DNA from: Oceanospirillaceae bacterium
GTDB taxonomy: Bacteria > Pseudomonadota > Gammaproteobacteria > Pseudomonadales > Balneatricaceae
Length of the DNA: 64,000 bases
Direction: 5' to 3'
Assembly: GCA_024640955.1 (NCBI GenBank)
Contig: JAHEDZ010000003.1
Span: forward strand, 69,147 to 133,146
Positions 33,104 to 41,855 of the stretch are shown here, piece after piece (position 1 is the first letter of the stretch; each line of letters opens with the position of its first letter). Made by a program: the position numbers and the translations under genes. The notes beneath the pieces were generated by a model. It was not told where the DNA came from, did not search any database, and was given only the letters and a program-made list of their open reading frames with translations.

Positions 33104-34567
33104 TTAATGAAACCTACCTGATTTCATAGCTAACACATCATAAAGAGCCTTTAAATTAATGGGCTTGGATAAAACATGATCTGCACCAGCCTCTAGGAGT
33201 CGCTTTTGTTCCTCGCCTATCGTGGCCGCAGTAATACCCAAGATGGGTAGCTTACACCCATCGAGACGGAGCGCTGTTGTGAGCTCGTAACCATCCATTT
33301 CTGGCATCATTATATCCGTAAAGATCAGATCAAACTTCTGGCGATCTTCAACGTAACATTGCAGCGCTGACTTACCATCGCAAGCTGAAGTTACCAAAGC
33401 CCCAGCCGCCGTTAATATTTTTTCGGTTATCAACCGGATTGTCTCGTTGTCTTCCGCCAAAAGAATTCGTTTATTTGATATGACCGATAAATCAGTCTGA
33501 GTTTCGACGGGCGCAGAAACAACATCATTACAAACCTCCGCATCAAAACTGAGTGTAAACCTGCTCCCCCCCTCTACAGCCTCTTTATACTCAAGCGTAC
33601 CACCTATTTGGTCCGCCAACTCTCTTGAAATGTACAAGCCAAGTCCTGTTCCATCTGAATCTGTTTCACCGCGAGAGAAGGCTTCCCATATTTTGTCCTG
33701 CAACTCAGAGTCGACACCGCAACCATTATCAGACACGCAAACGGTTATTTCCGCCAAATTTTCTTTAACCTCGCAAAAGCCCTCAACTCCGATTTGCGTG
33801 GCACCTGAGTGCAGCACCGCATTCTTGATCAAGTTAGTAACAATCTGTCGGACAGCCTTTGAATTATGCTTCACACGCCAGTGCAGACCATCAACTCGTA
33901 CATCGCAGTGCTGCTTATACTCAGCTAGGAGGGGATAGAGAGAGTGAACAACTGATCTGACAACCTCAGAAACTGGTTGCGCTTTGATATCAATCGTTTT
34001 GGCTTGATTCGGATCAACAACAAATCGCAGATCATCAAGAACTCGCAAACAGTGTTCCGAAATTTGGCGTAGCTGAGTTTTATCCTGCTCTGTACACCCA
34101 CTCTCTGGCGTTTGCCCTAACAACATGTTCAAGCTAGCCACTGGAGTACGCAGCTCATGTCCAATGACTGCAAACATTTGACGCTGGCGCTCCAGTTGTG
34201 TCTCCAGCACCTCTCGGGCAGTCAAAAGCTCTTGATAGAGGGTGTTGCGCTCCACCGCAGGCATGATGCACCAGGCGGCTTGATTCTCGCCCCTCACCTC
34301 AAGATTAACAACAACAGGGATCCGGTCCCCGTTAACGTGCCTGATTGTTAATAATCTCTCGTCGCACTTACCCTCCGATAACAGCATAGGGTATAGGTAG
34401 CTATCGGTGAAAATTAGAGAAGCTTTGGTGAATATTTGCTCTAGCACCTCAATTGGGTCATCAGAGGGCTGACGGCCAATTAATTTGTAAAGATAAATAT
34501 TGGTGTGGCTCACACGTCGCGACTTTATGTCAGTTACCATCAATCCACAGGGGAATGGGTCAGACAC
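33104..34567 (-). CDS. Cytosolic PAS hybrid histidine kinase coupled to an RsbQ-like hydrolase
   Basis: The 487-residue protein has an N-terminal PAS domain (about 1-110, starting FPCGLMVTDIKSRRVSHTN), HisKA with His137 (VIGHELRTPVASLNML), HATPase (NLIKNAVLHSGA; DNGCGVD; SDGTGLGLYISREL) and a C-terminal REC with Asp418 (LIFTDIMMPEMDG). No membrane segment and no Hpt. The GTG start shares its G with the TAG stop of the hydrolase gene upstream (TAGTG), so the two proteins are made together. In Bacillus, RsbQ acts on the PAS domain of RsbP; here the PAS module is on a kinase instead of a PP2C phosphatase. Confidence 0.92.
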   Translation of the reverse strand: MSDPFPCGLMVTDIKSRRVSHTNIYLYKLIGRQPSDDPIEVLEQIFTKASLIFTDSYLYPMLLSEGKCDERLLTIRHVNGDRIPVVVNLEVRGENQAAWCIMPAVERNTLYQELLTAREVLETQLERQRQMFAVIGHELRTPVASLNMLLGQTPESGCTEQDKTQLRQISEHCLRVLDDLRFVVDPNQAKTIDIKAQPVSEVVRSVVHSLYPLLAEYKQHCDVRVDGLHWRVKHNSKAVRQIVTNLIKNAVLHSGATQIGVEGFCEVKENLAEITVCVSDNGCGVDSELQDKIWEAFSRGETDSDGTGLGLYISRELADQIGGTLEYKEAVEGGSRFTLSFDAEVCNDVVSAPVETQTDLSVISNKRILLAEDNETIRLITEKILTAAGALVTSACDGKSALQCYVEDRQKFDLIFTDIMMPEMDGYELTTALRLDGCKLPILGITAATIGEEQKRLLEAGADHVLSKPINLKALYDVLAMKSGRFH

Positions 34568-35400
34568 TATTTCGCCTCTGTTTCCGCAATGAACCGACTC
34601 ATTGAATCATAGACAGAGTTTGGATCAGTCATATGCAGGCAGTGCCCGGTAGCGTCAATAACATCTATTTTAGATGATGGGATTTGAGTGGCCATGTAAT
34701 GACCAACTTCAACCGAAGCCAGCGTGTCCCTCTCACTTTGAAGTATTAAAGTGCTATGCTTTGTCTTGCTTAAATCAGCCCGGTGGTCAGACAGAAATGT
34801 CGCCCGAGCGAAGGGTTTTAAATAGTTTGGGTCTGTGGAGCAAAAACTGTCGGATAGTTCTTTGGTAAATTCTTCGTTCGGTTGGGTACCGATTACGAGT
34901 GGTGCCAAATAGTTTGCCCATCCAATATAGTTTTTATCCATAAGACTCAAAAGTTCTTCGAGATCTTCCCGCTCAAAACCACCACGATATTCGGGCTCAA
35001 AATTCATAAAAGACGGAGATGGGCAAACCAATACGAGCTGGGCAAAAAGATCTGGTCGATTGTTGGCTGCAAGTATCCCAATGATTGAGCTGACCGAGTG
35101 CCCGACAAACACTACATCGCTGACGGCAAGAGCGTCGCATATTTCAATCACATCCTCAGCATAGCCCTGAAGTTTTGAGTAACGTGCTTTGTCATAGTTC
35201 GATACATCGGATTTTCCAGAACCCGTGTAATCGAATAGAATGATACGAAAATCTGACTCGAGCAGAGGTGTCAAAAAGCGCCACATTTTTTGGTCGCAGC
35301 CGAAGCCATGAGCAAGGACTAGCGGACGACTGCCGTGCCCGATAATGTGAACGTTGTTACGCTTTAGTATAGCCTCGGATGAATGTTTTGAAACTGTCAT
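34567..35400 (-). CDS. RsbQ-like alpha/beta hydrolase (KAI2/D14-type signalling hydrolase)
   Basis: The 277-residue protein follows the RsbQ pattern closely: LAHGFGCDQKMW, FDYTGSGKSD, YAEDVIEICDAL, the nucleophile elbow VGHSVS with Ser102, the lid segment EYRGGFEREDLEEL...KNYIGWANYLAP, SFCSTDP, Asp225 in LILQSERDT and His253 in ATGHCLHM. RsbQ in Bacillus is required with the PAS phosphatase RsbP to sense energy stress; plant KAI2 and D14 receptors are related. It is expected to bind or hydrolyse a small molecule and signal through the PAS domain of the coupled kinase. AAGAGG precedes the ATG; a sigma-54-like promoter lies about 50 bp upstream. Confidence 0.93.
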   Translation of the reverse strand: MTVSKHSSEAILKRNNVHIIGHGSRPLVLAHGFGCDQKMWRFLTPLLESDFRIILFDYTGSGKSDVSNYDKARYSKLQGYAEDVIEICDALAVSDVVFVGHSVSSIIGILAANNRPDLFAQLVLVCPSPSFMNFEPEYRGGFEREDLEELLSLMDKNYIGWANYLAPLVIGTQPNEEFTKELSDSFCSTDPNYLKPFARATFLSDHRADLSKTKHSTLILQSERDTLASVEVGHYMATQIPSSKIDVIDATGHCLHMTDPNSVYDSMSRFIAETEAK

Positions 35401-35446
35401 AATTGAAACCTCTTATAGCTTGTCTTCCTCACAATGTTCAAACTCA

Positions 35447-35462
35447 GGCAAAAACTGGGCCA
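35447..35462 (-). promoter_or_regulatory. Sigma-54 promoter of the RsbQ-like/PAS kinase operon
   Basis: The minus strand reads TGGCCC-AGTTT-TTGCC with exact GG-N10-GC spacing, about 45 bp before the RsbQ-like start; two positions differ from consensus. Confidence 0.5.
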
Positions 35463-35705
35463 AGTATGCCGCCTAACTTTAAGGCAGTCTCAAAACATTC
35501 ACAGTAAGCAACAATATTATGCGTTCATTAACTCCCTTTAAGAATCAAATTTACCATTCTTAGGATCGGCGATAATGTCGTGTTTCGGTCGGTGAGCGTA
35601 GTTCGCTGGACAACCATCTCTGCTGCCCCCCCCTGTCGACCTACACTGAAATCCTCACCGCCACACACCGTGAACTAGTCCAAATACCCCAAAGCACGCT
35701 TAATA

Positions 35706-35721
35706 TGGCATAGTTTTTGCT
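35706..35721 (+). promoter_or_regulatory. Sigma-54 promoter of the 782-residue membrane hybrid kinase
   Basis: TGGCAT-AGTTT-TTGCT has exact GG-N10-GC spacing and one mismatch to consensus, 75 bp before the kinase start. Confidence 0.65.
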
Positions 35722-35795
35722 GTGATCTTGGCTCGTAAACAACCGCATGTGTAATCGGAATTAAAGTCTGTTACCGAACACTTAGGATCAAGAGT

Positions 35796-38144
35796 ATGGA
35801 TACGCAGAACACTTTGGACGCGCCCAACGACAACTTACCGATCGCGTACCGACGTGCCATGCCGGTTGTGCTCAGCGCACTCTGGTTTTGGTCTCTGAGC
35901 TGTTGGTTGATTGTTATCAGTGATGCACTTGGATTTGAACTGTTGGCAGCACCCAGTGTTCTGCCTGTATTTGTCGCAGCGTTCGTTACCACGATCTTGG
36001 CTTACAAGATCCAGTCAAATAGCGCCTCCAGTCGACAAATACACTGGCTGCCTTACATGTTTGTAGTGCCGATGCTCTGTATCCCTGTAGCCTACCTTAA
36101 CGGCTATCTGCCGATGACGTTTGCACCCATCCTCATGATCATCACGCAATGCGTTTACCGAGGCCGGGGAAGTAAAGCCATACCCTTTCTGATCCTAGCC
36201 AGTTGGTGCGCTGCAGTTTATCTAAGCCCAGTCAAAGAGGGGCAGGCTTACGTGCTGCGTCTATTGTTGACTACGCTAATTTTTATTCCAGTTATCGATG
36301 TGTTGTTACGACAGGCTGACTGGGAGCGTGATACTAAAACTAGACTTCTTTTAAACGTCTTAGTGCTTGGCGTTGGTATGGTGTTAATACTTGGCTTTCA
36401 AAATTACATGACTGGGGCGAGTATATCCGCTACGCTGTTGGCCTTGGTAATTTTCGCAGCCTGCTACGGTGCAGTTTCCAAAGGAAAACTGACCAACATC
36501 AAATATCGATCGGCGATCGCAATCGCCATTCTTGCAGCCTATTCGTTCGCCATTTCGCAGAACGGCCTGTTACCCGTTACGATGGTTGCGCTCTTGATTC
36601 TTTTCACTTTCCTGTTGTTACCAGCGTTCGAAGGTCTCTACTTAAGTCTTGGGTTGACCACGGTCTCCATGATCCCGCTGATAACTTTGGACCCAGCGAG
36701 CCTCGATTTCGCGCCGGCGCCATTTTTTATAGGTCACTTTGCAGTGACCCTGATGGTTATCTTTGCGCTGTACCGACTATTCCGCGCTCGTGAACTGGAA
36801 ATTGAGGATGAATCTAAACCAACACCGGTATTCAAAGGAGCGCTGATCGCTACCGCAACGATAGGTGTTTTGGCACTAATTGAGGGCATAACGACTGCGC
36901 GCGTACTCACATTTGAATTGAACGAGGCGCTCGGTACTTGGCTAATCAACGTGGTACTCGGCTGGCTCTTCGTGACTTGGCTGAGCTCTGTTTACCTTCG
37001 CAACCAACAGTCACTCAAACAGACCGTCTACGAGCTTGACGAATCTAAAAAGGCGCTCCAAGACCAGCTTGAGAGGCAACAGCGCCTGTTTGCCGTCATC
37101 AGCCACGAATTGCGGACCCCGGCGGCAGCAATGTCTATGCTTCTGAAGGAGCACAAAGGCGGTGAGCGGGCAGAGAGCGAGGAGCGAAGGCTGGTTGAAA
37201 TCTCAGAGCATCTAGTGGACGTGCTCAACGATTTACGCCAGGTCGCCCAGCCTGACCAAATTAAAGCCGTTGAGCTCCAGCCAACAAACCTTTATGAACT
37301 GATTGAGCGCACGACAGGCTCCCTCACTTCGACCCTGAATGAGCGTCAACAGAATCTCACCTTGAACTCTTTCGGCACACTACCGCAGGCGCTATTGCTT
37401 GACCGACAGCGTCTGCGACAAGTGCTTACCAACTTGGTAAAGAACGCTTCAGTTCACTCCGGTGGTTCCCAGATCGATATCCAGATCCATAGCGAACTCC
37501 AACAACAGGATGCAAATATCCGCATTTGCGTCAGCGATAATGGCACAGGCCTGGATCCGTCGATGCAGAGCCGCTTGTTTGAGGCGTTTGCTCGGGGTCA
37601 CACGGACGCCGACGGCACTGGTCTCGGGCTTTATATCTGCCAACAACTCGCAAATCAAATCAACGGCCAGCTGAGTTACCAACCTCGTGAGGGTTGCGGT
37701 AGCTGTTTCACACTGGAGTTTTCAGCGCGACGTCCCAATGAAGAGACCCTAGAACAACTCCAACCAACAGAGTTTCAAGATAACATCAGAGGCAAGCGTG
37801 TCCTGCTAGCGGAGGACAATAAAACCATTCAGATGATTACCGCCAAGATGCTAGAAAATGCCGGAGCGTCTCTAGCATTGGCTGAAAATGGACAGGCTGC
37901 ATTAGAACTCTACCAGCACACACCAGATGCCTTCGATCTGATACTTACGGATATCATGATGCCGCAGATGGATGGCTACCAACTCACACGCGAGCTACGA
38001 GCATTGGGCTGTACCCTGCCTATAATTGGTGTTACGGCCGCAACTATCGGCACGGAGAGCGAGCAATTACTTGAACAAGGGGCGACGCAGGTCATCTTCA
38101 AACCCATCAGCATAAGTTTGTTGCAGCAAGCACTCCAAGCCTGA
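35796..38144 (+). CDS. Polytopic membrane hybrid histidine kinase (HisKA-HATPase-REC)
   Basis: The 782-residue protein begins with about 390 residues of membrane helices (ten or more hydrophobic segments between 20 and 390), a short coiled linker, HisKA with His437 (VISHELRTPAAAMSML), HATPase (NLVKNASVHSGG; DNGTGLD; DGTGLGLYICQQL) and REC with Asp719 (LILTDIMMPQMDGYQL). No Hpt. A long membrane sensor of this kind may detect a lipid-soluble or membrane signal; the layout recalls CqsS, although with more helices and no sequence evidence for the same ligand. Its catalytic half and receiver are closely similar to the PAS kinase next door, indicating recent duplication with sensor exchange. Confidence 0.92.
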   Translation: MDTQNTLDAPNDNLPIAYRRAMPVVLSALWFWSLSCWLIVISDALGFELLAAPSVLPVFVAAFVTTILAYKIQSNSASSRQIHWLPYMFVVPMLCIPVAYLNGYLPMTFAPILMIITQCVYRGRGSKAIPFLILASWCAAVYLSPVKEGQAYVLRLLLTTLIFIPVIDVLLRQADWERDTKTRLLLNVLVLGVGMVLILGFQNYMTGASISATLLALVIFAACYGAVSKGKLTNIKYRSAIAIAILAAYSFAISQNGLLPVTMVALLILFTFLLLPAFEGLYLSLGLTTVSMIPLITLDPASLDFAPAPFFIGHFAVTLMVIFALYRLFRARELEIEDESKPTPVFKGALIATATIGVLALIEGITTARVLTFELNEALGTWLINVVLGWLFVTWLSSVYLRNQQSLKQTVYELDESKKALQDQLERQQRLFAVISHELRTPAAAMSMLLKEHKGGERAESEERRLVEISEHLVDVLNDLRQVAQPDQIKAVELQPTNLYELIERTTGSLTSTLNERQQNLTLNSFGTLPQALLLDRQRLRQVLTNLVKNASVHSGGSQIDIQIHSELQQQDANIRICVSDNGTGLDPSMQSRLFEAFARGHTDADGTGLGLYICQQLANQINGQLSYQPREGCGSCFTLEFSARRPNEETLEQLQPTEFQDNIRGKRVLLAEDNKTIQMITAKMLENAGASLALAENGQAALELYQHTPDAFDLILTDIMMPQMDGYQLTRELRALGCTLPIIGVTAATIGTESEQLLEQGATQVIFKPISISLLQQALQA

Positions 38145-38266
38145 AGTAGGCTGATTGTTATATTTGTTCGGCTCGAATTCGGAGGTCGTGAAGGCGGGTA
38201 CTGGAATCCATTAACTGGATGAAAATCTGCCGTAGGTTCAATCGTTTGCAAGGCAAAGACCTTTCG

Positions 38267-39736
38267 TTATTGCCGTCCCCACTCCTTTCCACCCATTTCT
38301 ATTAACCGAGACCGTGCTCGTCGAAAGGAAAATGCCAGATCATTGGCGCCCGATAACTGTGCCAGTGACACGCCATTTAGACCCGTAGCCGACCACTCAA
38401 ATTGTTCACCCTCTTTGGTGCAAATCATGGTCGTCGCAAAGGAACTCGAGTTTCCACCCTTCTCACTGACAAATAACTCTTCATTTCCATCACTGCTTTC
38501 AAATTGCGCTTCAAAATCGACAAATAATTGATCGAGCGGAACTTTTGCAGCCAGTACCAAGCGGGTGCGAGATTCATAACACACGTCAATGAGGGTCACG
38601 AATCGTCGCGCTTCGTCGAGGTAATTGGCATCTAATTGCGGCACGCGGTCAATGATGAGGACCGTAAATCGGTCGCAGAGGGAAATATAATCGGCCGCGC
38701 CGAGCGGTTGGTAGCATAACTCGGAAAAATCGAACCAGGCGCACCGGTCATTCAATCGGGCGACCTGGACGGTGCGACCAAAGAGTACGTGAATGACCTC
38801 GGCCTCAGTTCCAGATGCAGTGCCACCAAATATTTCGTTCAGCTGCGCCTGAATGTTATTTTCGCTATTAACATCCTTGTTTGACCAAAAATAGGATCGA
38901 CCATCCGCACGAGTTTCGAGTCGATAATCCTTGGCGGAATCCTTCATAGAGATAATGTCAAACCTATGTCTTAACATGTCTATGAATGGCAAAAAGAGGG
39001 ATCGGTTAATGCCGCCCTCATACAAGGCATCGGGGGAGCGGTTCGAGGTGGCCACCACCACGACATTCCAATCCAACAGTAGTAAAAAAAGTCGTTTCAA
39101 AATCATGGCATCGGCAACGTCTGTTACTTGAAACTCATCGAAACAGAGGAGTTGGGCTTCCTGTGCCAATTGCTGCGCTACAACTGGGAGCGCATCATCT
39201 CGTGGGTGCTTCTGTTTATAAACAAAGATTCGATGATGGACATCTAACATGAACTCATGAAAGTGGACGCGACGCTTGGTAATTTTTGCGCGTTTAAGGG
39301 GGTGGCGATCACTCTTACTGCAAGAATCATCTTCAGCAACATTAACCAACGCGTAAAAGAGATCCATTAGAAAGCTCTTACCGACCCCAACCGGTCCATG
39401 AATGTATATGCCACGCGGTGGAGTGCCAAAGGACCATAGACGGAACTTCTTTCGAAGAAGGGACTGAACGGATGCCAAGGCTCGCTCCAGTAACAGCGAA
39501 CTAACGCTTACAGAGCTACTCTCTGTTGGTGTGTCGGTTCGCACGGGCACCGGCGAGAGCGAGGAAAAAGACTCGTGCAGGGCATCGAGTTTTGCCGCCA
39601 GAGCGACTTGCGCGTCATCTCGCCGCACCTCCCCGGCATCCACCTTGCGTTCATACGCGGCTGTCACGGGGCCTGTCGGGAGTGAGCGCCGAACGACGCG
39701 ATGTTGTGCTGCCATATTATTCATCACCGTCTTCAT
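38267..39736 (-). CDS. AFG1/ZapE-family AAA ATPase
   Basis: The 489-residue protein has Walker A GPVGVGKS (114-121), Walker B LLCFDE (196-201), the family segments RRVHFHEFMLDVH, FQVTDVADAMIL, VVVATSNRSPDALYEGGINRS, and LCYQPLGAADYISLCDRF. Bacterial ZapE (about 375 residues) acts on Z-rings; mitochondrial AFG1/LACE1 is a larger homologue in respiratory-protein quality control. This copy has extra N- and C-terminal sequence, and its end (FSFRRARSRLIEMGGKEW) resembles AFG1 of eukaryotes and alphaproteobacteria more than gammaproteobacterial ZapE, hinting at transfer. It is isolated, without the rplM-rpsI neighbours often seen with zapE. Confidence 0.85.
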   Translation of the reverse strand: MKTVMNNMAAQHRVVRRSLPTGPVTAAYERKVDAGEVRRDDAQVALAAKLDALHESFSSLSPVPVRTDTPTESSSVSVSSLLLERALASVQSLLRKKFRLWSFGTPPRGIYIHGPVGVGKSFLMDLFYALVNVAEDDSCSKSDRHPLKRAKITKRRVHFHEFMLDVHHRIFVYKQKHPRDDALPVVAQQLAQEAQLLCFDEFQVTDVADAMILKRLFLLLLDWNVVVVATSNRSPDALYEGGINRSLFLPFIDMLRHRFDIISMKDSAKDYRLETRADGRSYFWSNKDVNSENNIQAQLNEIFGGTASGTEAEVIHVLFGRTVQVARLNDRCAWFDFSELCYQPLGAADYISLCDRFTVLIIDRVPQLDANYLDEARRFVTLIDVCYESRTRLVLAAKVPLDQLFVDFEAQFESSDGNEELFVSEKGGNSSSFATTMICTKEGEQFEWSATGLNGVSLAQLSGANDLAFSFRRARSRLIEMGGKEWGRQ

Positions 39737-39883
39737 AATGGACCTGACGAGGTCATCAACAAGGTAGGTAAAGTACGATCAAGTCCACTTTGGATCGCTT
39801 TGAGCCAATACTCTGGCCGACAACTCTATCTTTAGCAGACTAAGAGCACCTTTTACACTTTTGCCTCTTGCGGGGTTGGACTC

Positions 39884-41716
39884 TTAGTCCAGCCCCAAAA
39901 ACCCGCCCGTCTGATGCGCCCAAAGCTGGGCATAAATCCCCTTGTGCGCAAGCAACTCTTCGTGCGTCCCCTGCTCCACAATCTCACCTTTATCGACCAC
40001 CACGAGTCGATCAAGTGCGGCAATCGTTGAAAGGCGATGGGCAATCGCAATGACTGTTTTACCCTGCATCAGCTCATACAGGCTCTCCTGAATTGCGGCT
40101 TCAACCTCTGAATCCAGTGCCGAAGTCGCTTCGTCCAGAACCAGAATGGGTGCATCTTTAAGCAGTACACGGGCGATGGCTATACGCTGACGCTGGCCAC
40201 CCGAGAGTTTAACGCCGCGCTCACCTACCTGCGCATCTAGGCCTGTATTACCGTCGGGATCAGATAACTGGTCGATGAACTGCTCGGCCTGTGCGCCTCT
40301 GAGCGCCTGCATCAAATCCTCCTCACTGGCATCAGGTCGGCCATAGAGAATATTGTCGCGGATTGAGCGGTGCAGTAGCGAAGTATCCTGGGTCACCATA
40401 CCGATCTTTGAGCGCAGTGAATCCTGGGTTACGTCCCGTAGATCCTGCCCATCAATCCGTATCGCTCCACCATTAATCTCGTAAAACCGCAAAAGGAGGT
40501 TTACTAGCGTCGATTTGCCGGCCCCTGAGCGCCCAACAATACCCACCTTCTCGCCCGGTATGATATCAAGCTTGAGCTTCTTGAACACTTGGACCTTTTC
40601 GTCGTAGGCGAAGTCCACTTGGTCGAACTCAATCCCCCCCTTGTCGACTTCGATTCTGCGCGCGCTCGCTCGATCTTGGATCTCAACTGGCTTCGCCAAG
40701 GTGTTCATACCATCGACAACGGTGCCGATATTCTCAAACAGCGCGCTCACCTCCCACATTATCCACATCGATATGCCGTTAAGGCGTAACGCCATGCTGA
40801 CAGCGATCGCTATGGCCCCTACAGTGATATCACCCTGCGACCAGAGGTAGAGCGCCAAAGCGGCTGTCGAGAAGGCCAAAACATAATTAGTGAGCTGTAC
40901 AGTGAAATTTAGCCCTGTGCCCAGACGCATCTGCTGGTATACGGTATGAAGAAATTCGCGCATGCTCGATTCGGCATAATCCGATTCGCGCTGCGTGTGT
41001 GCGAAGAGTTTCACTGTGCTGATATTGGTATATGAGTCGACGATACGGCCGGTCATTGTCGAGCGCGCATCCGCTTGAGCAGTCGCAACCCGCTTCAGGC
41101 GCGGAACAAAATAGATCTGCAAAGCGATATAAATTGCTAGCCAGGCCAGCATCGGCAACATCAAAACCCAATTTGCCTGGGCCACCAGTACCACCATGCT
41201 GATGAAATAGACCAGCACGTAGACCATGACATCCAACAGCTTCATAACAGTCTCTCGTACTGCCAACGCAGTCTGCATCACCTTGGTCGCAATGCGTCCG
41301 GCAAAGTCATTCTGGTAGAAGCTCAAACTCTGACGCAGTAAATAGCGGTGCGCCATCCAACGAATCGCCATCGGGTAGTTCCCGAGCAAGCTTTGGTGCA
41401 GTAATAGTGCATGCAACAGCGTTACCGCAGGGATCGCGATCAAGGTCACTAGGCTCATCCACAACAGCGTGCTGCCCTCCTCGGCAAACAGTGTCTGTGG
41501 ATCCTTATCAGACAACCAATCGACCAACTGCCCAAGGAAACTAAACAAGGTTACCTCTAGGATCGCGATGGTAGCGGTACTCAAAGAGAGCCCAATCAGC
41601 GGTAGCTCAAAGCCACGAGTGTAGTGACGACAAAATGCCCAGAGCCCTTTCGGCGGCTGTTCAGCCTCGTGCTTAGGCAGTGCTTCTGTAAAACGTTCGA
41701 ATAGTTGAAGTAGCAT
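39884..41716 (-). CDS. ABC exporter (fused permease and ATPase)
   Basis: The 610-residue protein has six predicted membrane helices (about 40-335) and a C-terminal ATPase with Walker A GRSGAGKST, the signature LSGGQRQRIAIARVLL, Walker B ILVLDEATSALD and the switch His in IAIAHRLST. This is a half-size exporter of the MsbA/multidrug type that works as a homodimer; the substrate cannot be assigned. It has a monocistronic setting, upstream of the AFG1-type gene and divergent from the oxidoreductase gene. Confidence 0.93.
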   Translation of the reverse strand: MLLQLFERFTEALPKHEAEQPPKGLWAFCRHYTRGFELPLIGLSLSTATIAILEVTLFSFLGQLVDWLSDKDPQTLFAEEGSTLLWMSLVTLIAIPAVTLLHALLLHQSLLGNYPMAIRWMAHRYLLRQSLSFYQNDFAGRIATKVMQTALAVRETVMKLLDVMVYVLVYFISMVVLVAQANWVLMLPMLAWLAIYIALQIYFVPRLKRVATAQADARSTMTGRIVDSYTNISTVKLFAHTQRESDYAESSMREFLHTVYQQMRLGTGLNFTVQLTNYVLAFSTAALALYLWSQGDITVGAIAIAVSMALRLNGISMWIMWEVSALFENIGTVVDGMNTLAKPVEIQDRASARRIEVDKGGIEFDQVDFAYDEKVQVFKKLKLDIIPGEKVGIVGRSGAGKSTLVNLLLRFYEINGGAIRIDGQDLRDVTQDSLRSKIGMVTQDTSLLHRSIRDNILYGRPDASEEDLMQALRGAQAEQFIDQLSDPDGNTGLDAQVGERGVKLSGGQRQRIAIARVLLKDAPILVLDEATSALDSEVEAAIQESLYELMQGKTVIAIAHRLSTIAALDRLVVVDKGEIVEQGTHEELLAHKGIYAQLWAHQTGGFLGLD

Positions 41717-41855
41717 TGGATTCCCAAAGAGCTCCCGTTGATGGAGGTGGTGCTAAATGATACGGCTTAGCGAGATTTGGCTAAGATAGCTTCGGCTTTG
41801 GCAGCCTAGTATAGTCCTACGCACTATCTATCCCAACAGCTCTGAGGATTTAAAG

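Larger units (their letters stand above)
35401..35795. other. Divergent regulatory region between the RsbQ-like operon and a membrane hybrid kinase
   Basis: This 395-bp region has no gene but carries two sigma-54-type elements facing outwards (35447-35462 on the minus strand, 35706-35721 on the plus strand) that share the string AGTTTTTGC, and room between them for upstream activator sites. Confidence 0.55.
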
